A DNA stretch of 6,451 nt from Planctomyces sp. (GTDB lineage: Bacteria > Planctomycetota > Planctomycetia > Planctomycetales > Planctomycetaceae). The notes beneath the pieces were generated by a model that worked only from the letters and a program-made list of their open reading frames with translations, was not told the origin of the DNA and made no database searches. The DNA lies in contig SYLK01000407.1 of the NCBI GenBank assembly GCA_005809115.1, forward strand, positions 1 to 6,451. The letters run 5' to 3'. Shown piece after piece: positions 1-5,740 of this stretch; within the stretch, counting starts at the first letter, position 1; every line of letters begins with the position of its first letter. The translations under genes were made by a program, and so were the position numbers.

Positions 1-536
1 ATTGCATGAGCTGACAGGCGGAGCCCCGGAAGAATACTGCCGCCGCGAAAAATGCCATCGGCCGTCATCAGGTCAACGGTCGTGGCGGTACCCGAATCGA
101 CGACAATCACCGGTTGTTGTCGCTGTGCCATCCGCAGGGCGGCATAGGTGTTGAGCAGTCGGTCGATTCCCACGCGTTCCGGAAATTCGACGTCGACTTC
201 GATCGGAATCTGCCCGCAGTGCGAGATCGCCACCGGCCGGCAGTCCGTAAAGGGCCAGTCGGCCAGCAGTTGATCGCGGCGTTCCGGATCGCTGCCCGCG
301 ACCGCCGCCACGGCAGGCAGGCCGACCTGCAGGTCCGAAATCCACGATTTCAATGCTGCCTCCAGTGACGGCGTCGACTGCAGGACGCACGCCGCCAGAT
401 GCAGGGGCACGGGCAGCTGGCCGGATGTGACGCGGAACAGTCCGAATTTTGCCCGAGTATTTCCCACGTCGATGGCAGCCACCGCTGACGCATCGGCACA
501 GCAGTCACTCTTCCTGGCTGCCGCAGACTCTGACAT
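1..536 (-). CDS. coaX: Type III pantothenate kinase (CoaX), 3'-truncated by window edge
   Basis: CoaX phosphorylates pantothenate to 4'-phosphopantothenate with ATP, the first step of coenzyme A synthesis, in the cytoplasm. The 178 visible codons carry the ASKHA-fold motifs of the family in order: DVGNT (residues 23-27, phosphate binding), PERVGIDR (119-126, holding the conserved G-x-D-R with the catalytic Asp), DSGTATT (147-153) and GGSILPG (165-171). The C-terminal third lies beyond base 1; the family is usually about 250-270 aa. The ATG at 536 is the only in-frame ATG before the first motif. It gives a leader of about 20 residues (MSESAAARKS...) that is longer than usual, so an internal GTG at residue 19, just before DVGNT, is an alternative; that GTG has no visible ribosome site. 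For the ATG, GAAGG lies 13 nt upstream, inside a tandem repeat. The gene follows pntB by 26 nt and is probably co-transcribed. The family call is secure; the exact start is not. Confidence 0.93.
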   Translation of the reverse strand, partial: MSESAAARKSDCCADASAVAAIDVGNTRAKFGLFRVTSGQLPVPLHLAACVLQSTPSLEAALKSWISDLQVGLPAVAAVAGSDPERRDQLLADWPFTDCRPVAISHCGQIPIEVDVEFPERVGIDRLLNTYAALRMAQRQQPVIVVDSGTATTVDLMTADGIFRGGSILPGLRLSAHA

Positions 537-537
537 G

Positions 538-571
538 ATCAACGATCAGCCTTCATCGACGATCAGCCTTC
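538..571 (-). repeat. 17-bp tandem duplication at the pntB/coaX junction
   Basis: On the minus strand, GAAGGCTGATCGTCGAT (571-555) is followed directly by GAAGGCTGATCGTTGAT (554-538), with one mismatch in 17. The first copy holds the last two codons and the stop of pntB. The second copy fills nearly the whole gap to the coaX ATG at 536. It places a second GAAGG 13 nt before that ATG and creates the five-codon ORF ATG-AAG-GCT-GAT-CGT-TGA (556-539), which ends 2 nt before coaX. It looks like a replication-slippage duplication that now serves as the coaX leader; that role is inference. Confidence 0.85.
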
Positions 572-1963
572 CTGCAGCGCCTTGACAATATCGACGATCG
601 CCTTCCGGCCATCAGCAAACAGCATCAGCGAATGATCGAGTGCAAACAGGGGATTCGCAATCCCGGCGAACCCGGGACTCAGACTGCGTTTGATATTGAT
701 GACCGTCCGCGCTCGATCCACATCAATAATCGGCATGCCTGCGATGGGACTGTGGGGATCCGTTCTGGCGAGAGGATTCACTACGTCGTTGGCGCCCAGG
801 ACGATCGCGACATCCACGTGATCCATCGTCGCGTTGACTTCGTCCATCTCCTTCAGCCTCTCATAGGGGATATCCGCTTCCGCCAGCAGGACATTCATGT
901 GACCCGGCATCCGGCCGGCCACGGGATGAATGCCGAATTCCACTTCAATTCCCTTCGACAGCAGGATATTGGTCAGAGCCCGGACGGCATGCTGGGCCTG
1001 AGCAACAGCCATCCCGTATCCGGGAACAATCAGGACCCGCTGTGCTGCCTCCAGCAGCATCGCGACTTCCTCGGCAGATGTGGACTTGACGCTGGAGTAG
1101 ATGTCATCCCTCGTGGTTGACCGCCCCGCTGACTGCAATGTGCCGAACAGAACTGCCCACAGCGATCGGTTCATGGCCTCGCACATGATCTTCGTCAGGA
1201 TCACTCCTGAAGCGCCCACCAGTGAACCGGCGATGATCAGCAGCGAATTGTTCAGCACAAACCCCGTGGCCGAAGCGGCAATCCCCGAGTAGGAATTCAG
1301 CAGGGCGATCACCACCGGCATGTCAGCTCCACCGATGGAGACGACCAGAAGCACGCCGAGCACCAGCGACACGAGCGACATCAGCCAGAACCAGACTCCC
1401 GCATGCTGCGGCTGCAGGATCATCAGCAGACACAGACCGAGGGCCGTGACACCCAGCACCAGATTGGCCGGTTTCTGCCACGGGGCACTGAAGTCCCGCA
1501 TGAACTTCAGTTCCTCCAGCTTGCCATACGCCACAAGACTGCCGGAAAATGTAATGCCGCCAATCAGGCCCGACGCTCCTGTTGCGGCCATGACATCGGC
1601 GAGGCTGTTTCCCGCCAGCACACTGGCCGCGTGCTCCCTGCCTGCCAGATAAGCACCGCCGACCAGAACCGACGCGGCCCCTCCAAGGCCGTTATAGAGC
1701 GCCACCAGCTGAGGCATTGCCGTCATCTGGACTCTCAGAGCCAGAAAGACGCCGATCCCGGATCCCAGCGCAATCCCCGCCAGAATACTGCTCCACCCGA
1801 TCACCTCGCGGTGCAGCATGGTGGCAATCACTGCCAGCAGCATCCCGACGGCAGCAGTCAGATTGCCGCGAACAGCTGTCCGTGGCCGCGTCATCCCCTG
1901 AAGACCGTTGATAAACATCACGGCAGAGACAAGGCAGCAGACATCGATCAGTGCGCTGTTCAC
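563..1963 (-). CDS. pntB: NAD(P) transhydrogenase subunit beta (PntB)
   Basis: PntB is the large subunit of the inner-membrane proton-translocating transhydrogenase, which reduces NADP+ with NADH at the expense of the proton gradient. At 466 aa it is full length. Residues 1 to about 265 form the membrane domain dII, with many hydrophobic helices and family signatures MPQLVALYNGLGG (83-95), GSLVAYGKLE (141-150), and ADMPVVIALLNSYSG (213-227), which contains the conserved membrane Asn. IMCEAMNRSL (259-268) closes this domain. Residues from about 300 form the NADP(H)-binding domain dIII: GYGMAVAQAQ (315-324), the HPVAGRMPGHMNVLLAEA segment (346-363), GAND (390-393), SPIAGMP (405-411) and KRS (425-427). 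The start is GTG at 1963. Its ribosome site AAGGGAG overlaps the TAA stop of pntAB, only 9 nt away, which implies translational coupling. No catalytic motif is missing. It needs PntAB and PntAA as partners; PntAA is not in this window. Confidence 0.97.
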   Translation of the reverse strand: MNSALIDVCCLVSAVMFINGLQGMTRPRTAVRGNLTAAVGMLLAVIATMLHREVIGWSSILAGIALGSGIGVFLALRVQMTAMPQLVALYNGLGGAASVLVGGAYLAGREHAASVLAGNSLADVMAATGASGLIGGITFSGSLVAYGKLEELKFMRDFSAPWQKPANLVLGVTALGLCLLMILQPQHAGVWFWLMSLVSLVLGVLLVVSIGGADMPVVIALLNSYSGIAASATGFVLNNSLLIIAGSLVGASGVILTKIMCEAMNRSLWAVLFGTLQSAGRSTTRDDIYSSVKSTSAEEVAMLLEAAQRVLIVPGYGMAVAQAQHAVRALTNILLSKGIEVEFGIHPVAGRMPGHMNVLLAEADIPYERLKEMDEVNATMDHVDVAIVLGANDVVNPLARTDPHSPIAGMPIIDVDRARTVINIKRSLSPGFAGIANPLFALDHSLMLFADGRKAIVDIVKALQEG

Positions 1964-1972
1964 GGAACTCCC

Positions 1973-2365
1973 TTACCTCTTCGATTTGAACATCGCCAGC
2001 ATCCGGTCCGTCACGACAAATCCGCCGACCACGTTGACCGTAGCCAGGACGACGCCCAGAAACCCCAGCACGGTCGCCAGTCCGCCACTGTCACTGCCGG
2101 CAGCCAGAATCGCACCCAGCACCGTGATTCCGGAAATGGCATTCGAACCTGACATCAGCGGAGTGTGCAGTGTGGGCGGAATCCGCGCGATGATTTCCGC
2201 CCCGACGTACACCGCCAGGACAAACACTGTGATCAGCAGCACCAGACGCTCTGCGCCCCCGGCAGCCGGCTGTCCAGTGGTTTCCGTCAACGCCCGAATG
2301 GCCTCTGTCGACTCCAGCGATGAGATTCCGTTGACCGCTTGCGCCAGCTGAAAAAGAACGTCCAT
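1973..2365 (-). CDS. pntAB: NAD(P) transhydrogenase subunit alpha, membrane part (PntAB)
   Basis: This is the small membrane subunit of the three-subunit (Rhodospirillum rubrum type) transhydrogenase. It supplies the remaining helices of the proton-conducting domain dII beside PntB. The 130-aa product has three hydrophobic segments at about 41-61, 73-90 and 96-117. The family signature HTPLMSGSNAISG lies at 67-79 and the closing GGFVVTDRML at 114-123. The N-terminal 40 residues are hydrophilic and somewhat longer than in short homologues. The ATG at 2365 has only a weak GCGGA about 10 nt upstream, and no other in-frame ATG precedes the first helix. The gene overlaps functionally with pntB through the shared stop/ribosome site. 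Upstream, where pntAA normally sits, is a peroxiredoxin gene 64 nt away. A fused PntA is ruled out, because the reading frame begins just before the membrane helices and no dI domain is encoded. Confidence 0.95.
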   Translation of the reverse strand: MDVLFQLAQAVNGISSLESTEAIRALTETTGQPAAGGAERLVLLITVFVLAVYVGAEIIARIPPTLHTPLMSGSNAISGITVLGAILAAGSDSGGLATVLGFLGVVLATVNVVGGFVVTDRMLAMFKSKR

Positions 2366-2367
2366 AA

Positions 2368-2427
2368 GTTCACGATCCGCTTACAGGTCAATTCAACCAC
2401 CGGAATCTCGACTCGCTCACGATCCGC
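2368..2427 (-). repeat. Pair of 13-bp direct repeats between ahpC and pntAB
   Basis: On the minus strand GCGGATCGTGAGC (2427-2415) and GCGGATCGTGAAC (2380-2368) occur 47 bp apart with one mismatch. They cover most of the 64-nt spacer that separates the peroxiredoxin stop from the pntAB start. The second copy provides the only Shine-Dalgarno-like sequence for pntAB. No stable hairpin followed by T's is present, so read-through is expected. Function is unknown; a pair this short could be chance. Confidence 0.55.
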
Positions 2428-2429
2428 CG

Positions 2430-2978
2430 CTAATTCAGGGTGTCGTCACCCTTCTTCCAGTTGCATGGACAGAGCTTGTCCGTCTGCAGTGCATCAAGTA
2501 CCCTCAGGACTTCATCCACATTCCGGCCGACACCCAGGTCGTGCACGGCCATCCAGCGGAGGACGCCCGACGGGTCGATCAGATACACCCCGCGATAGGC
2601 GATTCCATTGCTGCACTCGAGCACATCGTAGGCGGCAGACAGAGCGTGATTCGTGTCACCGATCATCAGGTATCTGATGTCAGCCAGCTCCGGATTCGAG
2701 GAACACCAGCCCTTGTGGGAGTAGACACTGTCGGTGCTGGCGGTCAGCACCACGGTGTCGCGATCCCCGAATTCCCCCAGCGCCTTGTTGAAGGCCACAA
2801 GTTCGGTTGGGCACACGAACGTAAAGTCCAGCGGATAGAAGAACAGACAGATCCATTTGCCCCGGAGATCAGCCAGTTTCAGGTTGCTGAACTGCTGCTC
2901 GGTGTTGTCTTTCGGACGGTCATAGGCGGTGAGTGGCAGGTCAAGTCCCGGAGCGGGCTGTCCGATACGAACGCTCAT
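2430..2978 (-). CDS. ahpC: AhpC-type 2-Cys peroxiredoxin
   Basis: This cytoplasmic thiol peroxidase reduces hydrogen peroxide, organic peroxides and probably peroxynitrite. The 182-aa protein has the peroxidatic site DFTFVCPTE (51-59) with Cys56, Thr53 and Pro49, the partner Arg129 (AYRG), and the C-terminal resolving region DKLCPCNWKKGDDTLN (167-182). The segment GVGRNVDEVLRVLDALQ plus the C-x-C pair (Cys170, Cys172) strongly resembles actinobacterial AhpC from memory of that family, rather than the usual single resolving Cys (VCP motif). The GGLG and C-terminal YF elements that make eukaryotic Prx1 sensitive to over-oxidation are absent, which predicts a robust enzyme. Further cysteines are at 44, 92 and 122. 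The ATG at 2978 is chosen because AGGGGGA stands 8 nt upstream and the protein then begins at the family's normal N-terminus (SVRIGQPAPG). The open frame extends about 60 codons further upstream, but those residues look non-coding. No AhpD or AhpF is nearby. Confidence 0.95.
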   Translation of the reverse strand: MSVRIGQPAPGLDLPLTAYDRPKDNTEQQFSNLKLADLRGKWICLFFYPLDFTFVCPTELVAFNKALGEFGDRDTVVLTASTDSVYSHKGWCSSNPELADIRYLMIGDTNHALSAAYDVLECSNGIAYRGVYLIDPSGVLRWMAVHDLGVGRNVDEVLRVLDALQTDKLCPCNWKKGDDTLN

Positions 2979-2986
2979 GCGATGAA

Positions 2987-2993
2987 TCCCCCT
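2987..2993 (-). promoter_or_regulatory. Ribosome binding site of ahpC
   Basis: AGGGGGA on the minus strand, 8 nt before the ATG at 2978. It is the strongest Shine-Dalgarno match in the window and it fixes the peroxiredoxin start against the longer open frame. Confidence 0.75.
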
Positions 2994-3091
2994 GAATGTA
3001 CTGCAGCTGTGCTTTCTTGTGATTCGTCTGACTGCCGCACGCCGACAATCATCGGCACGCGTCTTCGGAGGTGACCGGGCCGAAATCCGCG

Positions 3092-3106
3092 GGCGGCAGA
3101 ACCGCC
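3092..3106 (-). repeat. GC hairpin at the predicted ahpC transcript start
   Basis: GGCGG-N5-CCGCC forms a 5-bp all-GC stem. It begins 2 bases downstream of the proposed TATACT box, so it would span about the first 15 nt of the transcript. It could be a 5'-end stabilising hairpin or an operator overlapping +1. It lacks a T run and is not placed as a terminator for any gene. Confidence 0.4.
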
Positions 3107-3108
3107 AG

Positions 3109-3136
3109 AGTATAGGGGGGCGTGACTGTGATTCAA
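3109..3136 (-). promoter_or_regulatory. Candidate sigma70-type promoter of the ahpC-pntAB-pntB-coaX operon
   Basis: On the minus strand TTGAAT (3136-3131) and TATACT (3114-3109) are separated by 16 bp, matching the -35 and -10 consensus at 4/6 and 5/6. Transcription would start near 3102 and give a leader of about 125 nt before the ATG at 2978. It is the best promoter-like pair seen upstream of this operon. If the organism's sigma factor prefers other boxes, the call fails. Confidence 0.5.
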
Positions 3137-3156
3137 GCAAACCGACGAACTGGTCT

Positions 3157-3177
3157 GTTCCGGTCATTCTTCGGAAC
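3157..3177. repeat. Inverted repeat GTTCCG-N9-CGGAAC between the divergent promoters
   Basis: Six-base arms, GTTCCG (3157-3162) and CGGAAC (3172-3177), lie 15 bp apart start to start. The element sits directly against the rightward -35 candidate (3178) and about 20 bp upstream of the leftward -35 candidate. That position and the dyad symmetry fit a regulator binding site serving either promoter. No known operator consensus is recognised, and 6-bp arms can arise by chance. Confidence 0.35.
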
Positions 3178-3206
3178 TTGTAAACCGGATGGGCAGGCTT
3201 TATCCT
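3178..3206 (+). promoter_or_regulatory. Weak candidate promoter for ktrBA
   Basis: TTGTAA (3178-3183) and TATCCT (3201-3206), spaced by 17 bp, each match the sigma70 consensus at 4/6. They would give a leader of about 200 nt before the ktrB GTG. Nothing better was found closer to the gene. Confidence 0.3.
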
Positions 3207-3398
3207 TTACCGTGGTGGTGCCCGGGGGGTGCCGTCGGGAAGATTGATCCTGTGCAGTGGACCTGTGGTGTCCGCACCGACTGGTCGATACGGCCAGCAG
3301 CAGAAGGATGGCAGAGTTGGCAGGGCGGCAGCTGGCAGGGGACGTTTCCCGGGCTGCGGGGTCGATGCAGATTGAGAAGATATCGGCGAAGAGTTCCC

Positions 3399-3403
3399 GG
3401 AAG
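3399..3403 (+). promoter_or_regulatory. Ribosome binding site deciding the ktrB start
   Basis: GGAAG sits 7 nt before the GTG at 3411, about 17 codons before the first conserved membrane segment. The alternative ATG at 3189 would add 74 residues of non-membrane, Trp/Arg/Gly-rich sequence not expected in this family. Confidence 0.6.
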
Positions 3404-3410
3404 ATGGGAC

Positions 3411-4784
3411 GTGAACCGCAGGCGTCAGCTGCGTTCGGGGCCCCTTCTGACCCCGCCGCAATTGTTCGTGCTGTCGTTCGCGGTGCTGGTGCTGGCGGGT
3501 GCAACCGGATTGAAGATCATTCCGGGGATCTATACGGGGCAGCCCCTGAACTGGCTGGATGCGCTGTTTATGTCCACCAGCGCTGGCTGTGTCACCGGTT
3601 TGTCAGTGGTTGATCCGGCCACGGTGTTCACGACGGCCGGGCAGGCCTTTGTGCTGCTGCTGATCCAGCTGGGCGGGCTGGGCATGCTGACGTTTACGAG
3701 CCTGATCATCCTGGCACTGGGCGGTCGGCTGTCGCTGCGGCAGGAGTCTGTTTCGATTGTGGCCGAGGACACATCGTCGCACATTGATCGTCGTCGGCTG
3801 ACCCTGGACATTGTGCGTTTTACCCTGGCGTTTGAAGCGGCCGGAACCGTAGCACTGTACCTGATCTGGGCTCCTGAAATGGGGTGGAGCGACGCCTTAT
3901 GGCCGGCGATCTTCCATTCCGTCAGCGCATTCTGCAATGCCGGTTTCTCCACGTTTTCTGATTCCCTGATCGGGTTTCAGGAATCGCCCCTGACGCTGCT
4001 GGTCATCATGCTGCTGATTGTGGCGGGGGGACTGGGGTTTCTGACTCACGAAGAATGTTACCTGACGGTGATATCGAAGTTCCGGCGGCAGGCTTTTCGC
4101 ATGTCACTGCAGAGCCGGGTGGTGCTGATGACGACAATCCTGCTGGTTGTCTCCGGCTGGGCTCCTCTTGCGATGCTGGAATGGGACAATACGCTGCGGC
4201 ATCTGCCACCAGCCCATCGACTGACGAATTCGCTGTTCATGAGCGTGACGTCCCGGACGGCCGGATTCAACTCGATTGACTACGGCAGGGCCACGGACAG
4301 CTCCAATCTTGTCACGATACTGCTGATGACAGTCGGCGGATCACCGGGATCCACTGCCGGGGGGCTGAAAACAACCACGTTTGCCCTGATCGGTATTCTC
4401 GCCTGGTCGCGTCTCCGCGGTCTGGAGGCGACCAACTGTTTTGGACGGTCTGTACCGGAGGACACAACATCCCGGGCGGTGGGACTGTTTGTCATTTCGT
4501 CGGCCGTGCTGGCTGCCGGGGTGTTCGGACTCACGACCACGGAGATGAGTTCCGGAGTTCCCGGATCACTGATCCACCGGATGTTCGAGGCGGTGAGCGC
4601 GTTCAACACGGTGGGTCTGTCGATGGGAATTACCTCCAGCCTTTCCCCTCCGGGTCGGTGTATCACGATCATCCTGATGTTTTTCGGCCGGGTCGGACTG
4701 CTGACTCTGGCAGCTTCGCTGACGCGGCGGCGTACGCCCGAACACGTCTTTCGATACGCCTATGAAGACGTCGTGGTCGGCTGA
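3411..4784 (+). CDS. ktrB: Ktr-type K+ uptake membrane subunit KtrB (TrkH/KtrB family)
   Basis: KtrB is the K+-translocating inner-membrane subunit of the Ktr system, usually Na+-dependent in characterised members. With the GTG start the protein is 457 aa, normal for KtrB. All four membrane-pore-membrane repeats are intact, each with its selectivity-filter Gly: STSAGCVTGLSVVD (Gly63), FHSVSAFCNAGFS (Gly178), SVTSRTAGFNSID (Gly285) and FEAVSAFNTVGLS (Gly402). The mobile gating-loop signature GGSPGSTAGGLKTTT lies at 309-323. FGRVGLLTL and the terminal YAYEDVVVG match the KtrB C-terminus. CVTG in the first filter and the length point to KtrB rather than the longer TrkH. ktrA follows after 39 nt on the same strand, so the two form an operon. 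The start is inferred from the ribosome site and the position of helix 1; a longer N-terminus is formally open back to 3189. Confidence 0.95.
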   Translation: MNRRRQLRSGPLLTPPQLFVLSFAVLVLAGATGLKIIPGIYTGQPLNWLDALFMSTSAGCVTGLSVVDPATVFTTAGQAFVLLLIQLGGLGMLTFTSLIILALGGRLSLRQESVSIVAEDTSSHIDRRRLTLDIVRFTLAFEAAGTVALYLIWAPEMGWSDALWPAIFHSVSAFCNAGFSTFSDSLIGFQESPLTLLVIMLLIVAGGLGFLTHEECYLTVISKFRRQAFRMSLQSRVVLMTTILLVVSGWAPLAMLEWDNTLRHLPPAHRLTNSLFMSVTSRTAGFNSIDYGRATDSSNLVTILLMTVGGSPGSTAGGLKTTTFALIGILAWSRLRGLEATNCFGRSVPEDTTSRAVGLFVISSAVLAAGVFGLTTTEMSSGVPGSLIHRMFEAVSAFNTVGLSMGITSSLSPPGRCITIILMFFGRVGLLTLAASLTRRRTPEHVFRYAYEDVVVG

Positions 4785-4823
4785 CACGAATTCCCGCGAA
4801 CCGTTCGAGAAGGTTCTGCAAGC

Positions 4824-5480
4824 ATGAAAAGATTCATCGTCGTCGGGCTGGGGAATTTTGGCTCCAGTGTGGCGGAATCGCTGTTTTCGCAGCGGCATGA
4901 AGTCATTGCGGTCGATGTCAACGGTGACGCCGTCGACCGCATTTCGCCGTACGTGACTCGGGCGGCCGTGGGCGATGGCAAGAACCTTCGGACCCTGGAA
5001 CGGATCGGCGCAAAGAAGGCCGACGCCGGAGTGATCAGCACTGGTGATGATATTACCGCCAGCATTCTGACAACCATGGCTCTGCATGATCTGGGCGTCC
5101 GCGATGTCTACGTCAAAGTGATTTCAGCCGACCACGCGCGCGTGATGGAAAGACTGGGTGTCACCGAGACCGTGTTCCCGGAACGGGAATCAGCCCTCAG
5201 CCTGGGAAAGAGAATGGCCGGTGTCGGCCTGCTGAACTATGTGAATCTTGGCCCCGGGTTCAGTATTCAGGAAATGGGAGTTCCTCAGGAATGGACCGGA
5301 AAAACGCTGCGGGAACTGAGCCTGCGGCAGAAATACGGTGTCACGGTCGTGGCGATTCACGATGTTCTGACAGACCAGATGAACGTCACGTCCGATCCGG
5401 ACGCGGTGCTCAAGGATTCCGATGCCCTGCTCGTAGCCGGAAAGGACGATGACCTGGCGCGTGCTGCGGAAGTGCAGTGA
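4824..5480 (+). CDS. ktrA: Ktr/Trk K+ uptake regulatory subunit KtrA (RCK domain protein)
   Basis: KtrA is the cytoplasmic subunit that forms an octameric ring under KtrB and gates K+ flux on binding ATP/ADP (and c-di-AMP in some lineages). The 218-aa product is the normal family length. The RCK_N Rossmann domain (1 to about 135) starts with VGLGNFG (7-13; GxGxxG) and has acidic Asp31 at the end of strand 2 (VIAVDVN), which contacts the nucleotide ribose. It continues with VGDGKN (49-54), where most relatives have GDAT, then VKVISADHARVMERLGVTE (97-115) and VFPE (117-120). RCK_C spans about 138-218 (GFSIQEMGVP, LRELSLRQKYGVTVVAI). The ATG is supported by GAGAAGG (4807-4813) 10 nt upstream. 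Gene order is ktrB then ktrA. A single RCK_N/RCK_C pair fits KtrA rather than the double-length proteobacterial TrkA. Confidence 0.95.
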   Translation: MKRFIVVGLGNFGSSVAESLFSQRHEVIAVDVNGDAVDRISPYVTRAAVGDGKNLRTLERIGAKKADAGVISTGDDITASILTTMALHDLGVRDVYVKVISADHARVMERLGVTETVFPERESALSLGKRMAGVGLLNYVNLGPGFSIQEMGVPQEWTGKTLRELSLRQKYGVTVVAIHDVLTDQMNVTSDPDAVLKDSDALLVAGKDDDLARAAEVQ

Positions 5481-5740
5481 CCAGTGCCACGGCATCCGCC
5501 GGACCATCTGGCCGACTGCATCCACGGACCTTTGCTGCCGCCGCGCGTCACTCCACTCCGGAGTTCCGGCAATGGAACGACTGCGGACAATCACGCGACA
5601 GGGGACAATCGTTCGACACGGCAGCCACGACTTTCCTGTGCATCGCGGTTCACGTCGCGGCAGGACCCTGTTCTCCGAATTGACTTTCCGCCACGATTCG
5701 AATAGCGTTGCTGGCCAGCCGTTCGATCACCGTCTCTCAC
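5481..5740. other. Intergenic gap between ktrA and the PLP enzyme gene
   Basis: These 260 bases hold no credible gene and no hairpin-plus-T terminator for ktrBA. They contain the direct repeat at 5585-5618. TTGACT at 5680-5685 is a possible -35 box for the downstream gene, but the -10 at 17 bp spacing (TAGCGT) is poor, so the promoter is unproven. An in-frame TGA at 5681-5683 marks the upstream limit of the next gene's reading frame. Confidence 0.5.
5585..5618 (+). repeat. Two-copy direct repeat, period 18 bp
   Basis: GGACAATCACGCGACA (5585-5600) and GGACAATCGTTCGACA (5603-5618) match at 13 of 16 positions, with all three differences in the centre. Conserved outer blocks (GGACAATC and CGACA) with a variable middle, spaced under two helix turns, resemble a tandem regulator site. 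The repeat lies about 120 bp upstream of the next gene. Function unknown. Confidence 0.5.

Larger units (their letters stand above)
2979..3410. other. Divergent non-coding control region between ahpC and ktrB
   Basis: About 430 bases without a credible gene separate the peroxiredoxin (leftward) from ktrB (rightward). Open frames exist on both strands but encode low-complexity Arg/Pro/Trp-rich sequence with no recognisable motif. The stretch holds a leftward promoter candidate (3109-3136), a rightward promoter candidate (3178-3206), and inverted repeats at 3041-3056 (GCCGA-N6-TCGGC), 3092-3106 and 3157-3177. From about 3210 to 3398 I see nothing except what would be the ktrB 5' leader, roughly 200 nt long. 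Confidence 0.7.

Noticed and set aside
632..2152. Several long plus-strand open frames (up to 249 codons)
   Set aside because: They lie opposite pntB and pntAB, whose motifs are unmistakable, and their translations are Gln/His/Arg-rich with no domain.
2979..3167. In-frame upstream extension of the peroxiredoxin to a 245-aa protein
   Set aside because: The extra residues show no signal peptide or domain, and AGGGGGA directly before the ATG at 2978 together with the normal family N-terminus supports the shorter protein.
3189..3410. 74-residue N-terminal extension of KtrB from the ATG at 3189
   Set aside because: The segment is rich in Trp, Arg and Gly with no membrane helix, which is unlike KtrB. 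A GTG with GGAAG 7 nt upstream gives the usual length, and the segment overlaps the likely promoter.
5553..5573. Small CCGGA/TCCGG hairpin after ktrA as a terminator
   Set aside because: Five-base stem with a two-base loop and no T run; it cannot be called a rho-independent terminator.
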